Made by a program: the position numbers and the translations under genes | Shown: in pieces, positions 48,106 to 56,598 of the stretch | Numbering within the stretch: position 1 is the stretch's first letter | How the letters are laid out: every line of letters begins with the position of its first letter | Notes under the pieces: generated by a model | What the model was told of the DNA's origin: nothing | The model's input: only the letters and a program-made list of their open reading frames with translations | The model's database searches: none | Source of the DNA: Mycobacterium bourgelatii | Lineage (GTDB): Bacteria; Actinomycetota; Actinomycetes; Mycobacteriales; Mycobacteriaceae | Direction of reading: 5' to 3' | Length of the DNA stretch: 64,000 bases | Assembly: GCF_010723575.1 (NCBI RefSeq) | Contig: NZ_BLKZ01000001.1 | Location: 992,001-1,056,000 of the forward strand

Positions 48106-49670
48106 CGCGATCGCCGCCTAATCCTCCGGTCGCGCAACGTGCTCCACGCGTCCCGGCATTTAGACACGACTTCGGGCGCCAGGCCGAGCCCGTCGATCAG
48201 GACCCGGCGGTCCACCACGTCGAGCGCCTTCTCGATCTCATGGGCCTTGAGCAGCAGATCGACGTCGCGCGCGAGTTCGGCGTCGGCATATGCCGGTGCC
48301 GGAATGGGCAACTCCTCGGCCTCGCGGGGTTCCAGCTCCAAGATCCCACCACCGTAACTGCGGCCCATGATCTCGGCGAAGGCGAACGTCACGCTGTTGT
48401 GGAACACCGCGGCCAGCGCGGCCGCGTCGACCTGCGGCGCGAGTCGGACCCGGTGCACGGTGTCTGTGCTCGTCGCCGCGGCGGCGTTGACCGCAAGCCT
48501 TGGCGCCAGGTGGATCTGGCGCAGCATGAACAAGTCCGGGACCCACAGCGACGGGGTAGTCCACCACGGCTTGCGGATCGAGCATTTGTAACCGGTGTGG
48601 ACGCCAGCCCGTTCGCCGGCTTGGATGTGCGCTACGACGGCCGGGTCGACCGGGTCGCGGGCATTAAGCAGCCAGGTGCGGTGTCCGGAAGCGAGATCGC
48701 TTGCGCGGCAGTCAGTGTCGTAGACCAGGCCGGACAGTTGCGCGCTGCGGGAGACCAGCGGGACGCAGTGCGCGGCCAGTCCGAGTTCGCGGGCTTGCGC
48801 ATCGGTGAAAGTGAAGAAGCTGTTGCGGCCCGTCACGATGCCGACGTCCACGGCGGCCAGGCAACCCAGCCGGGTCATGCTGCTCGACCGCTTGAGCGAT
48901 CGCAGCAGTTCGATCTGCCCGGGCTCCAGGAAATATTTCGTCCACTTCTCTTTGTCGTGCAGCAGCGCGGGCGCGGACCCCACGCGGAGATCGGCGGCCG
49001 CCAGCGCGTCGGCATCGGTGAGACGCACCGTGCGGATCTGTGCCGGACCCGCGCCGACGACGCCGCAGAACAACACGACTTCCTGCAGGACGCCGTCGAA
49101 TACCAAGCGCTCGAACGTGATGAGCGTGATCTCGCGGTACCGGCTGACGAGATACTCCCGCAGTTGCGCGGCGTAGGTGACCTGGAGCAACTCGGCGGGC
49201 AGCACCAGGCCGACGCGCCCGCCGTCGCGGACCAGCGTCGTGCTTGCCACGACGAACGGTACCCACGCGTTGGTGAGCTTCGTGGGTTTCAAGCCTTCGC
49301 GCCGCATGAGCGCCAAGGCCGGTTCGCGCTGCGCCGGCGCCCAGTTGCCGAAGCGGATGTACGGGGGATTGCCGGCCACCCCGTCCCATGCGCCGACTCC
49401 GGCCTTGTCCAGCCAGCTGAAGAGGCTGTCGGCGGCGACGGGCGCGAAGTGGCGCGACTTGTCCGCCTCCTCGGCAATGAACTCCACGCCCTGGGCCTGG
49501 CCGGTGAGCAGGGCTAGTTCGCGCAGGATCCGGCCGTCACCGCAGGAGGGCTCCAGCAGCCTCGTGCCCGCCTCGCGGATCCACCGGGCTAGAAATCGGG
49601 CGACGGAAGGCGGGGTGTAATAGCCTCCGCGCACCTTGTCGGCCGATGCCGGTGCCTTGCCGGAGAACAC
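48102..49670 (-). CDS. mamA: Adenine-specific DNA methyltransferase MamA
   Basis: N6-adenine DNA methyltransferase (class I MTase), 522 residues from the chosen start. GGYYTPPSVARFLARWI, next to the N-terminus, and LLEPSCGDGRILREL (SAM site, motif I) are followed by catalytic GNPPYIRFGNW (NPPY, motif IV). The C-terminal half is the target-recognition part. Rv3263 in H37Rv is MamA, which methylates CTGGAG-type sites and influences promoter activity; no cognate endonuclease is present. The GTG at 49670 is 7 bases after an AATACT box; the frame is also open to a TTG at 49733, so the start is uncertain by 21 codons. Confidence 0.9.
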   Translation of the reverse strand: MFSGKAPASADKVRGGYYTPPSVARFLARWIREAGTRLLEPSCGDGRILRELALLTGQAQGVEFIAEEADKSRHFAPVAADSLFSWLDKAGVGAWDGVAGNPPYIRFGNWAPAQREPALALMRREGLKPTKLTNAWVPFVVASTTLVRDGGRVGLVLPAELLQVTYAAQLREYLVSRYREITLITFERLVFDGVLQEVVLFCGVVGAGPAQIRTVRLTDADALAAADLRVGSAPALLHDKEKWTKYFLEPGQIELLRSLKRSSSMTRLGCLAAVDVGIVTGRNSFFTFTDAQARELGLAAHCVPLVSRSAQLSGLVYDTDCRASDLASGHRTWLLNARDPVDPAVVAHIQAGERAGVHTGYKCSIRKPWWTTPSLWVPDLFMLRQIHLAPRLAVNAAAATSTDTVHRVRLAPQVDAAALAAVFHNSVTFAFAEIMGRSYGGGILELEPREAEELPIPAPAYADAELARDVDLLLKAHEIEKALDVVDRRVLIDGLGLAPEVVSKCRDAWSTLRDRRIRRRSR

Positions 49671-49760
49671 GTGGACAAGTATTGACCGAACTCCGAGGAA
49701 ACTCGGTAACCGGGGCCGCGCCGATGCTGGCAAGTTCGGATGCCGCCGCGTGGCACCTGC

Positions 49761-51110
49761 TCATCTGCGAATGAGCAGGTCTCCGACGGTCACGGGGTCG
49801 CGCGGCCCAGTGGGCTCGGCGGCGTAGCCAATAGCGATGGCGCCCAACGGCTCCCAGTCACCGGGTAACTCCAGTTCGGCGCGGACGAGGTCGGCGGCGA
49901 AGATCGTCGACCCGATCCAACAACTGCCCAGCCCACGAACTGCCAAGGCGACCAGCAGTGCCTGTACGGCCGCCCCCACCGCGACGGTGAACATGGTGTG
50001 TTCGGCGTCGGTGCGGGCGGCGTCGGGGTAGCTGTGCGCGCCGTCGGGAACCATAAAGGGGATGACGACTTCCGGTGCGTCATAAAGGATTTGACCGCGC
50101 GCCACCCGTCGTTCCACCGAATCGGCGGGCCGCCCGTCACCGACGAGGTCGGAACGCCATTTGTCCTTCATCCGGTCCAGCAGTCGGATGCGGGTGGCGG
50201 GGGTTTGCAGCCACACAAACCGCACCGGACGGGTGTGATGGGGCGCGGGCGCGGTGAGCGCCTCGGCGACGGCGGCCTCGACGAGCTCTGCCGGTACCGG
50301 GTCGGCGCTGAACCGACGCACCGACCGACGCAACAGTTGGGCCTGCTGTCGGCCGAGTTCGACGGCTTCGGCGGTGCCGAGCCAGAACAGGTCTTCCTCT
50401 CCGGGCCGCAGCAATTGCCGTGCCGTCGAGCCGTCATCGGTGACCACACTCTCCGAAAGCCCCCGTACCACCGCCACCGGCATCGCGGTCAGCTTGCCCT
50501 TGACCAGATCCGCCGCGGCGGCAACCTCGTCGGCAACCGCGATCTCGGTGACGATCAATTCGTTGCCGTGCGCGTCGACAGCGCCAGAGTAGTTGTGCAG
50601 CACCGAGATTCCGGCGGATCCGATGGCAGCGTCGGTTTGGCCGGTGCGCCAGGCGCGGCCCATCGTGTCGGTGATGATCACGGCGACGGTGACGCCCAGC
50701 CGTTCCCGCAACCCATTTCGCAACGCGGCAGCGCTGGTGTCAGGATCGATTGGCAACAGTGCGATTTCGCCTCGGTCGACGTTGGAACCGTCCACTCCGG
50801 CGGCGGCCTGAATCAGGCCGAGTCGATTCTCGGTGATCAAGGTCCGGCCCTTGCGCGCCAGCACCCGCACCGCCTCCTCCTCGACCAGCTTGCGGCGCAG
50901 CTGATCTCGTTCCTCCTCGTCGGAGGGTGCCGGCACCAGTCGTCCCTCGCACTTGGAAACCACCTTGCTGGTGACCACCACGACGTCGCCGTCGCGCAGC
51001 CACGGCGCGGCCGCGGCCACCGCGGCGCTGAGGTCGTCGCCGGGGCGGAATTCGGGAAGGCCGGGGACGGGCAGGATTTCGATAGCCGCGGCGGTGCCGT
51101 GTTCGGTCAC
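49761..51110 (-). CDS. fbiB: F420 gamma-glutamyl ligase / dehydro-F420 reductase FbiB
   Basis: Bifunctional enzyme of coenzyme F420 synthesis, 449 residues. The N-terminal CofE-like part (about 1-245) adds the poly-gamma-glutamate tail with GTP (GDVVVVTSKVVSKCEGR, VIITDTMGRAWRTGQTD). The C-terminal nitroreductase-like FMN domain (about 255-449) reduces dehydro-F420 (RRSVRRFSADPVP, PAPHHTRPVRF, AVRGLGSCWIGS). The GTG overlaps the fbiA stop (GTGA), so the pair is coupled. It corresponds to Rv3262. Confidence 0.95.
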   Translation of the reverse strand: MTEHGTAAAIEILPVPGLPEFRPGDDLSAAVAAAAPWLRDGDVVVVTSKVVSKCEGRLVPAPSDEEERDQLRRKLVEEEAVRVLARKGRTLITENRLGLIQAAAGVDGSNVDRGEIALLPIDPDTSAAALRNGLRERLGVTVAVIITDTMGRAWRTGQTDAAIGSAGISVLHNYSGAVDAHGNELIVTEIAVADEVAAAADLVKGKLTAMPVAVVRGLSESVVTDDGSTARQLLRPGEEDLFWLGTAEAVELGRQQAQLLRRSVRRFSADPVPAELVEAAVAEALTAPAPHHTRPVRFVWLQTPATRIRLLDRMKDKWRSDLVGDGRPADSVERRVARGQILYDAPEVVIPFMVPDGAHSYPDAARTDAEHTMFTVAVGAAVQALLVALAVRGLGSCWIGSTIFAADLVRAELELPGDWEPLGAIAIGYAAEPTGPRDPVTVGDLLIRR

Positions 51111-52108
51111 GCGGTCACGCCCGCCAATTCCAGCCCCGCGCGGACCATCTCCGCGGTCGCGCTGGGATCGGTCATCAACAGCGGGATTTCCCGCACGGCG
51201 ACACCGTCGATATCCGCGGCGAATCCGGCCAAGTCGCCCTCGTGCACCAGCCAGCAGTCCAGTATCCCGGTGCCACTGCGCGCACCGTAGTGTCGGCCGA
51301 CGGCCTCCGCGGTGGAATCCACCCCGATCACGGTAAGGCAGGCATCGGCCATGCCGCGCAACGGCTTTCCGCCGATGATCGGGGAGTAGCCGACGATCGG
51401 CGCCGTGGTCGAGCGCAGCGCCGCGCGAATGCCCGGCACGGCGAGGATGGCACCGATGCTGACCACCGGGTTGGAGGGCGCCAGCATGACGACGTCAGCG
51501 TCGGCGATGGCCTCGACCGCTTCGGTTGCGGCGGCTGCCTTTTCGGCGCCAATGAAGGCGAAGCTGTGCGTCGGCACCTTGGCGCGGTAGCGCACCCACC
51601 ACTCCTGGAAATGGATCGCGCGCTGGGTGTTGTCTGTGGGATCGGTGATCACCACGTGGGTTTCACAGCGGTCGTCGGTGGTGGGCACCAACCGGGCGCC
51701 CGGCTGCCAACGGTCGCACAACGCCGTCGTGATCTGGGACAGGGGATAGCCCGCGTGCAGCATCTGGGTGCGCACCAGATGGGTGGCAATGTCCCGGTCG
51801 CCGAGTTCGAACCAGTCGGGTTGCACGCCGTAGCGTGCCAGTTCCTCCATGGCATGCCACGTTTCGTCACGGTGACCCCAGCCGCGCTGCGGGTCTACAC
51901 CTCCACCCAAGGTGTACATGCAGGTGTCCAGGTCCGGACAGACCCGCAGGCCGTGGATCCAGGCGTCGTCGCCGATGTTGACCACTGCGGTTAGCTGGTG
52001 GTCGCCTTTTGCTCCCGGTGCGGCAAACTGCCCGAGGCCGAGCAACTGCTGCACGCCAAGCAGAAATCGGGCGCCGCCGACCCCGCCCACCAAAACGGTG
52101 ACCTTCAC
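51107..52108 (-). CDS. fbiA: 2-phospho-L-lactate/PEP transferase FbiA
   Basis: Joins the phospholactate- or phosphoenolpyruvate-GPP moiety to the deazaflavin Fo in F420 synthesis, CofD family, 333 residues. The N-terminus VKVTVLVGGVGGARFLLG is the nucleotide site, NIGDDAWIHGLRVCPDLDT the Fo/metal site, and APSNPVVSIGAIL a later conserved piece. The GTG at 52108 was chosen from the family N-terminus and from a TACTGT -10 box 8 bases upstream; the frame stays open a further 282 bases without signals. It corresponds to Rv3261. Confidence 0.95.
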   Translation of the reverse strand: MKVTVLVGGVGGARFLLGVQQLLGLGQFAAPGAKGDHQLTAVVNIGDDAWIHGLRVCPDLDTCMYTLGGGVDPQRGWGHRDETWHAMEELARYGVQPDWFELGDRDIATHLVRTQMLHAGYPLSQITTALCDRWQPGARLVPTTDDRCETHVVITDPTDNTQRAIHFQEWWVRYRAKVPTHSFAFIGAEKAAAATEAVEAIADADVVMLAPSNPVVSIGAILAVPGIRAALRSTTAPIVGYSPIIGGKPLRGMADACLTVIGVDSTAEAVGRHYGARSGTGILDCWLVHEGDLAGFAADIDGVAVREIPLLMTDPSATAEMVRAGLELAGVTA

Positions 52109-52116
52109 AGCGCACG

Positions 52117-52122
52117 ACAGTA
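52117..52122 (-). promoter_or_regulatory. -10 box for leaderless fbiA-fbiB
   Basis: TACTGT on the minus strand ends 8 bases before the fbiA GTG; no ribosome-binding sequence is seen. Confidence 0.5.
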
Positions 52123-52461
52123 CCGCGCGACAACTACGGGCACGACAGGCTATGGTGAGTGACTGAAGTGGCCAATGTGACGGGGGGGACGGACATTTGA
52201 CCACAAGTGTGACTAGTTGCACTCGACACGCCGCCGACCAAGCGTGACAGATAAGCAGAAATTTGGTCACGAGCTGATATGGAAATGCGGCGTAGCGCTT
52301 GACCGGAAAGACCATCCCGTGTCTAATCACATCAGTGTCATTTCCCGGTTGGCCGGCCGGTTGCGGTGTCGCAGACCGAGATTCGATCACTTGTTCGAAG
52401 TATTGCTACACCAAAAAAGTGGTCAAGAATCACTCTCGACAACAAGCGAGGAGGCGGAGGC
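52123..52461. promoter_or_regulatory. Long regulatory region between fbiA and whiB2
   Basis: About 340 bases with no gene, which separates divergent fbiA and whiB2. It is AT-richer than its surroundings and holds related sequences TTGACCAC (52197-52204), TTGGTCAC (52263-52270) and GTGGTCAA (52419-52426); the first and last are exact reverse complements. They are candidate regulator sites for whiB2, a division gene. The strong ribosome-binding sequence GAGGCGGAGG lies just before the whiB2 ATG. Confidence 0.5.
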
Positions 52462-52833
52462 ATGTCCTATGAACACCTTCGGGGAGTAATGGGAAGCGCC
52501 GCGCACATAAACACCGGTCTGGCGCAGACGGTAACTGCCCGACCGCATTTGAGTTTGGTACCTGTCGTCTCGGAGCCGCCCGCCGCGCTTGAGCCGGAGC
52601 CGTTGCCGGCCGTCGCCGACCAGTGGCAGGACCGCGCTCTGTGCGCCCAAACGGACCCGGAGGCGTTCTTTCCGGAGAAGGGCGGCTCCACGCGCGAGGC
52701 GAAGAAGATCTGCCTCGGGTGCGAGGTTCGCCACGAGTGCTTGGAATACGCGTTGGCTCACGACGAGCGCTTCGGCATCTGGGGTGGCTTGTCCGAGCGG
52801 GAGCGTCGCCGCCTCAAGCGCGGCATCGTCTGA
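52462..52833 (+). CDS. whiB2: Iron-sulfur regulator WhiB2 (WhmD)
   Basis: Wbl-family [4Fe-4S] protein controlling septation and cell division, 123 residues. Cluster cysteines are C61, C84, C87 and C93 (CxxC within CLGCEVRHEC). The GIWGG turn is at 105-109, followed by a basic tail RERRRLKRGIV for DNA or sigma contact. The N-terminal about 50 residues are an extension like that of M. smegmatis WhmD and longer than the H37Rv annotation of Rv3260c. The ATG at 52462 is fixed by GAGGCGGAGG upstream. Confidence 0.95.
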   Translation: MSYEHLRGVMGSAAHINTGLAQTVTARPHLSLVPVVSEPPAALEPEPLPAVADQWQDRALCAQTDPEAFFPEKGGSTREAKKICLGCEVRHECLEYALAHDERFGIWGGLSERERRRLKRGIV

Positions 52834-52852
52834 CCCCGCCTCACTCCCCGCC

Positions 52853-53371
52853 TCAGTCGTCGTCGATCGTCGGGTCGATGACCGAGGGTTCCACGTCCAA
52901 GTAGATGGCCACCTGGGCCACCAAGATTTCATGCAGTAATTCCGCAAGCTCGACGGTGTCTTTGGCGCGTCGCTCAATTGGCTTGCGAAACAGTACAATT
53001 CGCGCCCGCGTGGCGTTGCCGCGGACGTCGACACCGGCCGGAATCAGGCGCGCCAGGGCGATCGGCCCGTCGGCGATGACTTCCGGTGGCCACTGCACGC
53101 TGTCGGGATCCTTGGCGGCGATGCGGGGTATCTCGTCGACGGCGACATCGAGCTCGGACACCCGGTCCCGCCACCGCCGCTCGATGGGTTCGTAAGCCTC
53201 GAGTACCGCCATGTCGAATCGTTCGGCGCGGCTGCGCCAGCCCGGCACCGTCGGCGGCAGGAGTGGACCGCGCAGATCGCGGCCGCGGCGTGTGGCCCGG
53301 CGAGAGCTCGATCGCCGGGATGGCTGACCCTTTCCCGGGTAGCTGCGGAATTCGCCGCCGAAATGGCCCAC
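52853..53371 (-). CDS. Zincin-like metallopeptidase family protein (Rv3259-like)
   Basis: Small protein of 172 residues (family PF06262, 'possible zinc peptidase'). A basic N-terminal stretch (SRRSSSRRATRRGRD) precedes the conserved domain from about residue 40. LLHEILVAQVA near the C-terminus takes the place of HExxH, but the second His of a true zincin is not there, so peptidase activity is doubtful. The acidic tail PTIDDD is conserved. The GTG at 53371 follows a TACCAT -10 box by 8 bases; the frame is open to another GTG at 53446, which would leave almost no room for the divergent promoter. Confidence 0.82.
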   Translation of the reverse strand: MGHFGGEFRSYPGKGQPSRRSSSRRATRRGRDLRGPLLPPTVPGWRSRAERFDMAVLEAYEPIERRWRDRVSELDVAVDEIPRIAAKDPDSVQWPPEVIADGPIALARLIPAGVDVRGNATRARIVLFRKPIERRAKDTVELAELLHEILVAQVAIYLDVEPSVIDPTIDDD

Positions 53372-53379
53372 AAGCGCCG

Positions 53380-53385
53380 ATGGTA
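53380..53385 (-). promoter_or_regulatory. -10 box for leaderless Rv3259-like gene
   Basis: TACCAT on the minus strand ends 8 bases before the GTG at 53371. A second identical hexamer lies 12 bases further upstream (53392-53397). Confidence 0.45.
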
Positions 53386-53461
53386 ACGGCAATGGTAACG
53401 GTTGCGAATCGCCCCCGGAACGGTTGCGCGTGTCCGGCGCTTGCACGACCTTTCCGCACGA

Positions 53462-53467
53462 TAGCCT
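53462..53467 (+). promoter_or_regulatory. -10 box for leaderless DUF3499 gene
   Basis: TAGCCT fits TANNNT and ends 7 bases before the GTG at 53475. Confidence 0.5.
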
Positions 53468-53474
53468 TTCGAGC

Positions 53475-53975
53475 GTGAACGTACCCCGTCGCTGCTGCCG
53501 GCCCGGGTGTCCGCACTATGCGGTGGCAACGTTGACGTTCGTGTACTCGGACTCGACGGCGGTCGTCGGTCCGCTCGCTACCGCGCGGGAACCGCACTCC
53601 TGGGATCTGTGTGTCGGCCATGCCGGTCGAATTACCGCTCCACGTGGGTGGGAACTCATGCGCCATGCCGGCCCACTGCCGACCTATCCGCATCCGGAAG
53701 AGGACGACCTCGTCGCCCTCGCCGACGCCGTGCGTGAGGGCGGCCCATCTGGGCGCTCGGCCGAAACCCCTTACTCCGGGTTCTCGGCCGCGCATGGCGG
53801 CGCGAACGGTATGCCGCTAAATGGCTTTACGCCCCGGACCAATGCCCCACCTGGCGACCTCCGTCCGGCCGGAACCCAGGCGACCGCGCCCAATGGCAGC
53901 GTGATCGCGCCACCCGAGCACCGGTCCGGCCGTCGGCGCGGACACCTGCGAGTGCTGCCCGATCCTTCGGACTAG
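53475..53975 (+). CDS. DUF3499 protein (Rv3258c-like)
   Basis: Actinobacterial protein of 166 residues with no known function. The N-terminal half has four cysteines that may bind a metal: RRCCRPGC at residues 4-11 and DLCVGHAGR near 45. The C-terminal half is low-complexity, Pro/Gly/Ala rich and poorly conserved, ending RRRGHLRVLPDPSD, which is conserved again. The GTG at 53475 is 7 bases after TAGCCT; a longer frame from 53424 would cross that box. It corresponds to Rv3258c and always seems to accompany whiB2 and pmmA. Confidence 0.88.
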   Translation: MNVPRRCCRPGCPHYAVATLTFVYSDSTAVVGPLATAREPHSWDLCVGHAGRITAPRGWELMRHAGPLPTYPHPEEDDLVALADAVREGGPSGRSAETPYSGFSAAHGGANGMPLNGFTPRTNAPPGDLRPAGTQATAPNGSVIAPPEHRSGRRRGHLRVLPDPSD

Positions 53976-54060
53976 TCGCACTAACGCTCAACGGCCGGCG
54001 AAAGGTCGATAGGCTGGCGGCCAAGAAGCGAACAACGTCTAGGTCGTCAGGAGAGCTCGC

Positions 54061-55494
54061 ATGCCGTGGCCCGCCGAGGCTGTCCACCGTGTCATCAAGG
54101 CGTATGACGTGCGTGGGTTGGTCGGCGAAGAGATCACCGACGAATTCGTCGCCGACGTCGGCGCCGCATTCGCGCGGTTGATGCGCGCCGAGGGAGCCGC
54201 GCAGGTCGTGATCGGTCACGACATGCGCGACAGTTCTCCGTCGCTGGCCGCTGCCTTCGCGACCGGAGTCACCGGGCAGGGACTCGACGTGGTGCGCATC
54301 GGCCTGGCGTCGACCGATCAGCTGTATTTCGCCTCGGGCTTGTTGAATTGCCCGGGCGCCATGTTCACCGCGAGCCACAACCCGGCGGCCTACAACGGCA
54401 TCAAGCTGTGCCGGGCGGCCGCCCTGCCGGTCGGCGCGGACACCGGCCTGAATGCCATTCGCAACGACCTGATCGGCGACCCGACCGACTCGGCCGGCTC
54501 ACACGCCTACGACGGGCCCCCCGGCACCATCTCCGACCGCGACGTGCTGAGCGACTACGGGGCGTTCCTGCGGTCACTGGTCGACACCGCCGAGCTGCGG
54601 CCGCTGCGCGTGGCGGTGGACGCCGGCAACGGCATGGCCGGTCACACCGCGCCCGCGGTGCTCGGCCCGATCGATTCGATTACCTTGCTGCCCTTGTACT
54701 TTGAGCTCGACGGCTCATTCCCCAACCACGAGGCCAATCCGCTCGACCCGGCGAACCTGCGGGATCTGCAGGCGTTCGTCCGCGAAACCGGCGCCGATAT
54801 CGGTCTGGCCTTCGACGGAGACGCCGACCGCTGCTTCGTGGTCGACGAACGTGGCCTGCCCGTATCGCCGTCGGCGGTGACCGCCCTGGTGGCCGCGCGT
54901 GAACTCAGCCGCGAAATCGGCGCCACGGTGATCCACAACGTGATCACCTCGCGCGCGGTGCCCGAGCTGGTGCTCGAGCGCGGCGGAACACCATTGCGGT
55001 CGCGTGTGGGCCACTCCTACATCAAGGGGATGATGGCCGAGACCGGCGCGATCTTCGGCGGAGAGCATTCGGCGCACTATTACTTCCGTGACTTCTTCGG
55101 CGCCGATTCGGGGATGCTGGCCGCCTTGTACGTGCTGGCCGCCCTGGGCGAGCAGGACAACAGGCCGCTGTCCGAGCTGGCCTCCGATTACCAGCGTTAC
55201 GAGTCGTCCGGCGAGATCAACTTCACCGTGGCCGATGCGGACGCCGCGGTGGACGCCGTGCTGAAGTCCTTCGCGAGCCGGATCCAGTCCATCGACCACC
55301 TGGACGGGGTGACGGTGGATCTGGGTGACGACAGCTGGTTCAACCTCCGTAGCTCCAACACCGAACCGCTGCTGCGGCTCAACGTGGAGGGGCGCAGCGT
55401 CGAGGACGTCGAAGCGGTGGTTGGTGAGGTCAGGGCGCTGATCGCTACCGTGACAGCGGAGAAGGCGGGGGAGAAGGCAGAGTCGACAACATGA
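54061..55494 (+). CDS. pmmA: Phosphomannomutase PmmA (ManB)
   Basis: Interconverts mannose-6-P and mannose-1-P, 477 residues, alpha-D-phosphohexomutase fold with four domains. The phosphoserine is Ser105 in TASHNPAAYNG. The Mg loop is FDGDADRC near residue 260. The sugar loop is GGEHSAHYYF, and the phosphate-binding loop RSSNTEPLLRLNVE is near the C-terminus. GGAGAG lies before the ATG. It sits between whiB2-linked genes and manA, giving a mannose operon with the next two genes (ATGA overlap). It corresponds to Rv3257c. Confidence 0.96.
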   Translation: MPWPAEAVHRVIKAYDVRGLVGEEITDEFVADVGAAFARLMRAEGAAQVVIGHDMRDSSPSLAAAFATGVTGQGLDVVRIGLASTDQLYFASGLLNCPGAMFTASHNPAAYNGIKLCRAAALPVGADTGLNAIRNDLIGDPTDSAGSHAYDGPPGTISDRDVLSDYGAFLRSLVDTAELRPLRVAVDAGNGMAGHTAPAVLGPIDSITLLPLYFELDGSFPNHEANPLDPANLRDLQAFVRETGADIGLAFDGDADRCFVVDERGLPVSPSAVTALVAARELSREIGATVIHNVITSRAVPELVLERGGTPLRSRVGHSYIKGMMAETGAIFGGEHSAHYYFRDFFGADSGMLAALYVLAALGEQDNRPLSELASDYQRYESSGEINFTVADADAAVDAVLKSFASRIQSIDHLDGVTVDLGDDSWFNLRSSNTEPLLRLNVEGRSVEDVEAVVGEVRALIATVTAEKAGEKAESTT

Positions 55495-56591
55495 GCACCA
55501 CCCAAGTGGTCGATCTCGAAGACACCGAGGGATTGCTGGCCGCCGACCGCGACGCATTGCTGCGCGGGGCGTCGATGGCGGGTGCGCAGGTGCGAGCTGT
55601 CGCCGCCGCGGCCAACGAGGGCGAACTGGATGCGCTGCGGGACTCGGTTGTGCGCAGCGTGATCTGGGTGGCCGGGCGGGGCACCGCCGCGACCGCCGGC
55701 GTCATGTTGTCTTCCACGCTCGGCGCCGTTGCGGCCCAACCGATCGTCGTGGCCACCGAGGCGCCGCCCTGGATCGGACCGCTCGACGTGTTGGTAGTCG
55801 CCGGTGACGACCCCGGTGACCCCGCGCTGGTCGGGGCGGCCGCGGTCGGCGTGCGCCGGGGAGCGCGGGTGGTTGTGGTCGCGCCATACGAAGGCCCGCT
55901 ACGCGACTCCACGGCCGGACGTGCCGCGGTGCTGCCGCCGCGTTTGCTGGTTCCCGACGAGTTCGGCTTGTGCCGATACCTGGCCGCGGGTGTGGCCGTT
56001 TTGCAGGCCGTGGACCCCAAGCTGCGCACCGATCTCGCCGCGCTCGCCGACGAACTCGATGCCGAGACGCTGCGCAACAGCGCCGCCCGCGACGTGTTCA
56101 CCAACCCGGCCAAGAGCCTGGCGGCGCGGGTGTCCGACTTCCGGGTCGCGCTGGCCGGGGACAGCGCCGCGACGGTGGCGTTGGCCCGCCACGGCAGTTC
56201 AACGATGCTGCGGATCGGCAACGAGGTGGTCGCCGCGGCCGGGCTGGCGGATGCGGTGGTCGCGCTACGTACCGGTTCGTCGGGTCTTTCCGCCGAGCAG
56301 GCCCTGTTCCACGACGAGGAGCTCGACGGCCCGTTGCCGGAGCGGCTGCGCGTTCTGGTGCTGACGCTGGCCGGCGAGCGCACGGTGGTGGCAGCGCGGG
56401 TTGCCGGTCTCGATGCCGTAGATCTGATCACGGCGGAAGACGTGCCGGAGGTTCCCGATACGCCGGGCGGTCTGACGGGATCGACCGGGTTCCCGGCGCA
56501 GGGTGGTGCCGCGGGAGCCGAGCAGCAACTGGCAGTATTGGCCGTTCGGTTGGAGATGGCGGCGGTTTACTTGCGATTGGTTCGGGGATAG
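55491..56591 (+). CDS. SIS-domain/phosphoglucose-mannose isomerase-like protein (Rv3256c-like)
   Basis: Protein of 366 residues that resembles bifunctional phosphoglucose/phosphomannose isomerases. It has an SIS-type Rossmann half (about 50-170, VIWVAGRGTAATAGVML, LDVLVVAGDDPGDPALVGAA) and a C-terminal PGI/PMI-like part. The Ser/Thr-rich phosphate-binding motif of active SIS isomerases is not obvious, so it may be regulatory or inactive. ATGA overlap couples it to pmmA, and manA follows after 7 bases, so a role in mannose metabolism is likely but unproven. Confidence 0.88.
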   Translation: MSTTQVVDLEDTEGLLAADRDALLRGASMAGAQVRAVAAAANEGELDALRDSVVRSVIWVAGRGTAATAGVMLSSTLGAVAAQPIVVATEAPPWIGPLDVLVVAGDDPGDPALVGAAAVGVRRGARVVVVAPYEGPLRDSTAGRAAVLPPRLLVPDEFGLCRYLAAGVAVLQAVDPKLRTDLAALADELDAETLRNSAARDVFTNPAKSLAARVSDFRVALAGDSAATVALARHGSSTMLRIGNEVVAAAGLADAVVALRTGSSGLSAEQALFHDEELDGPLPERLRVLVLTLAGERTVVAARVAGLDAVDLITAEDVPEVPDTPGGLTGSTGFPAQGGAAGAEQQLAVLAVRLEMAAVYLRLVRG

Positions 56592-56598
56592 ATAGACA

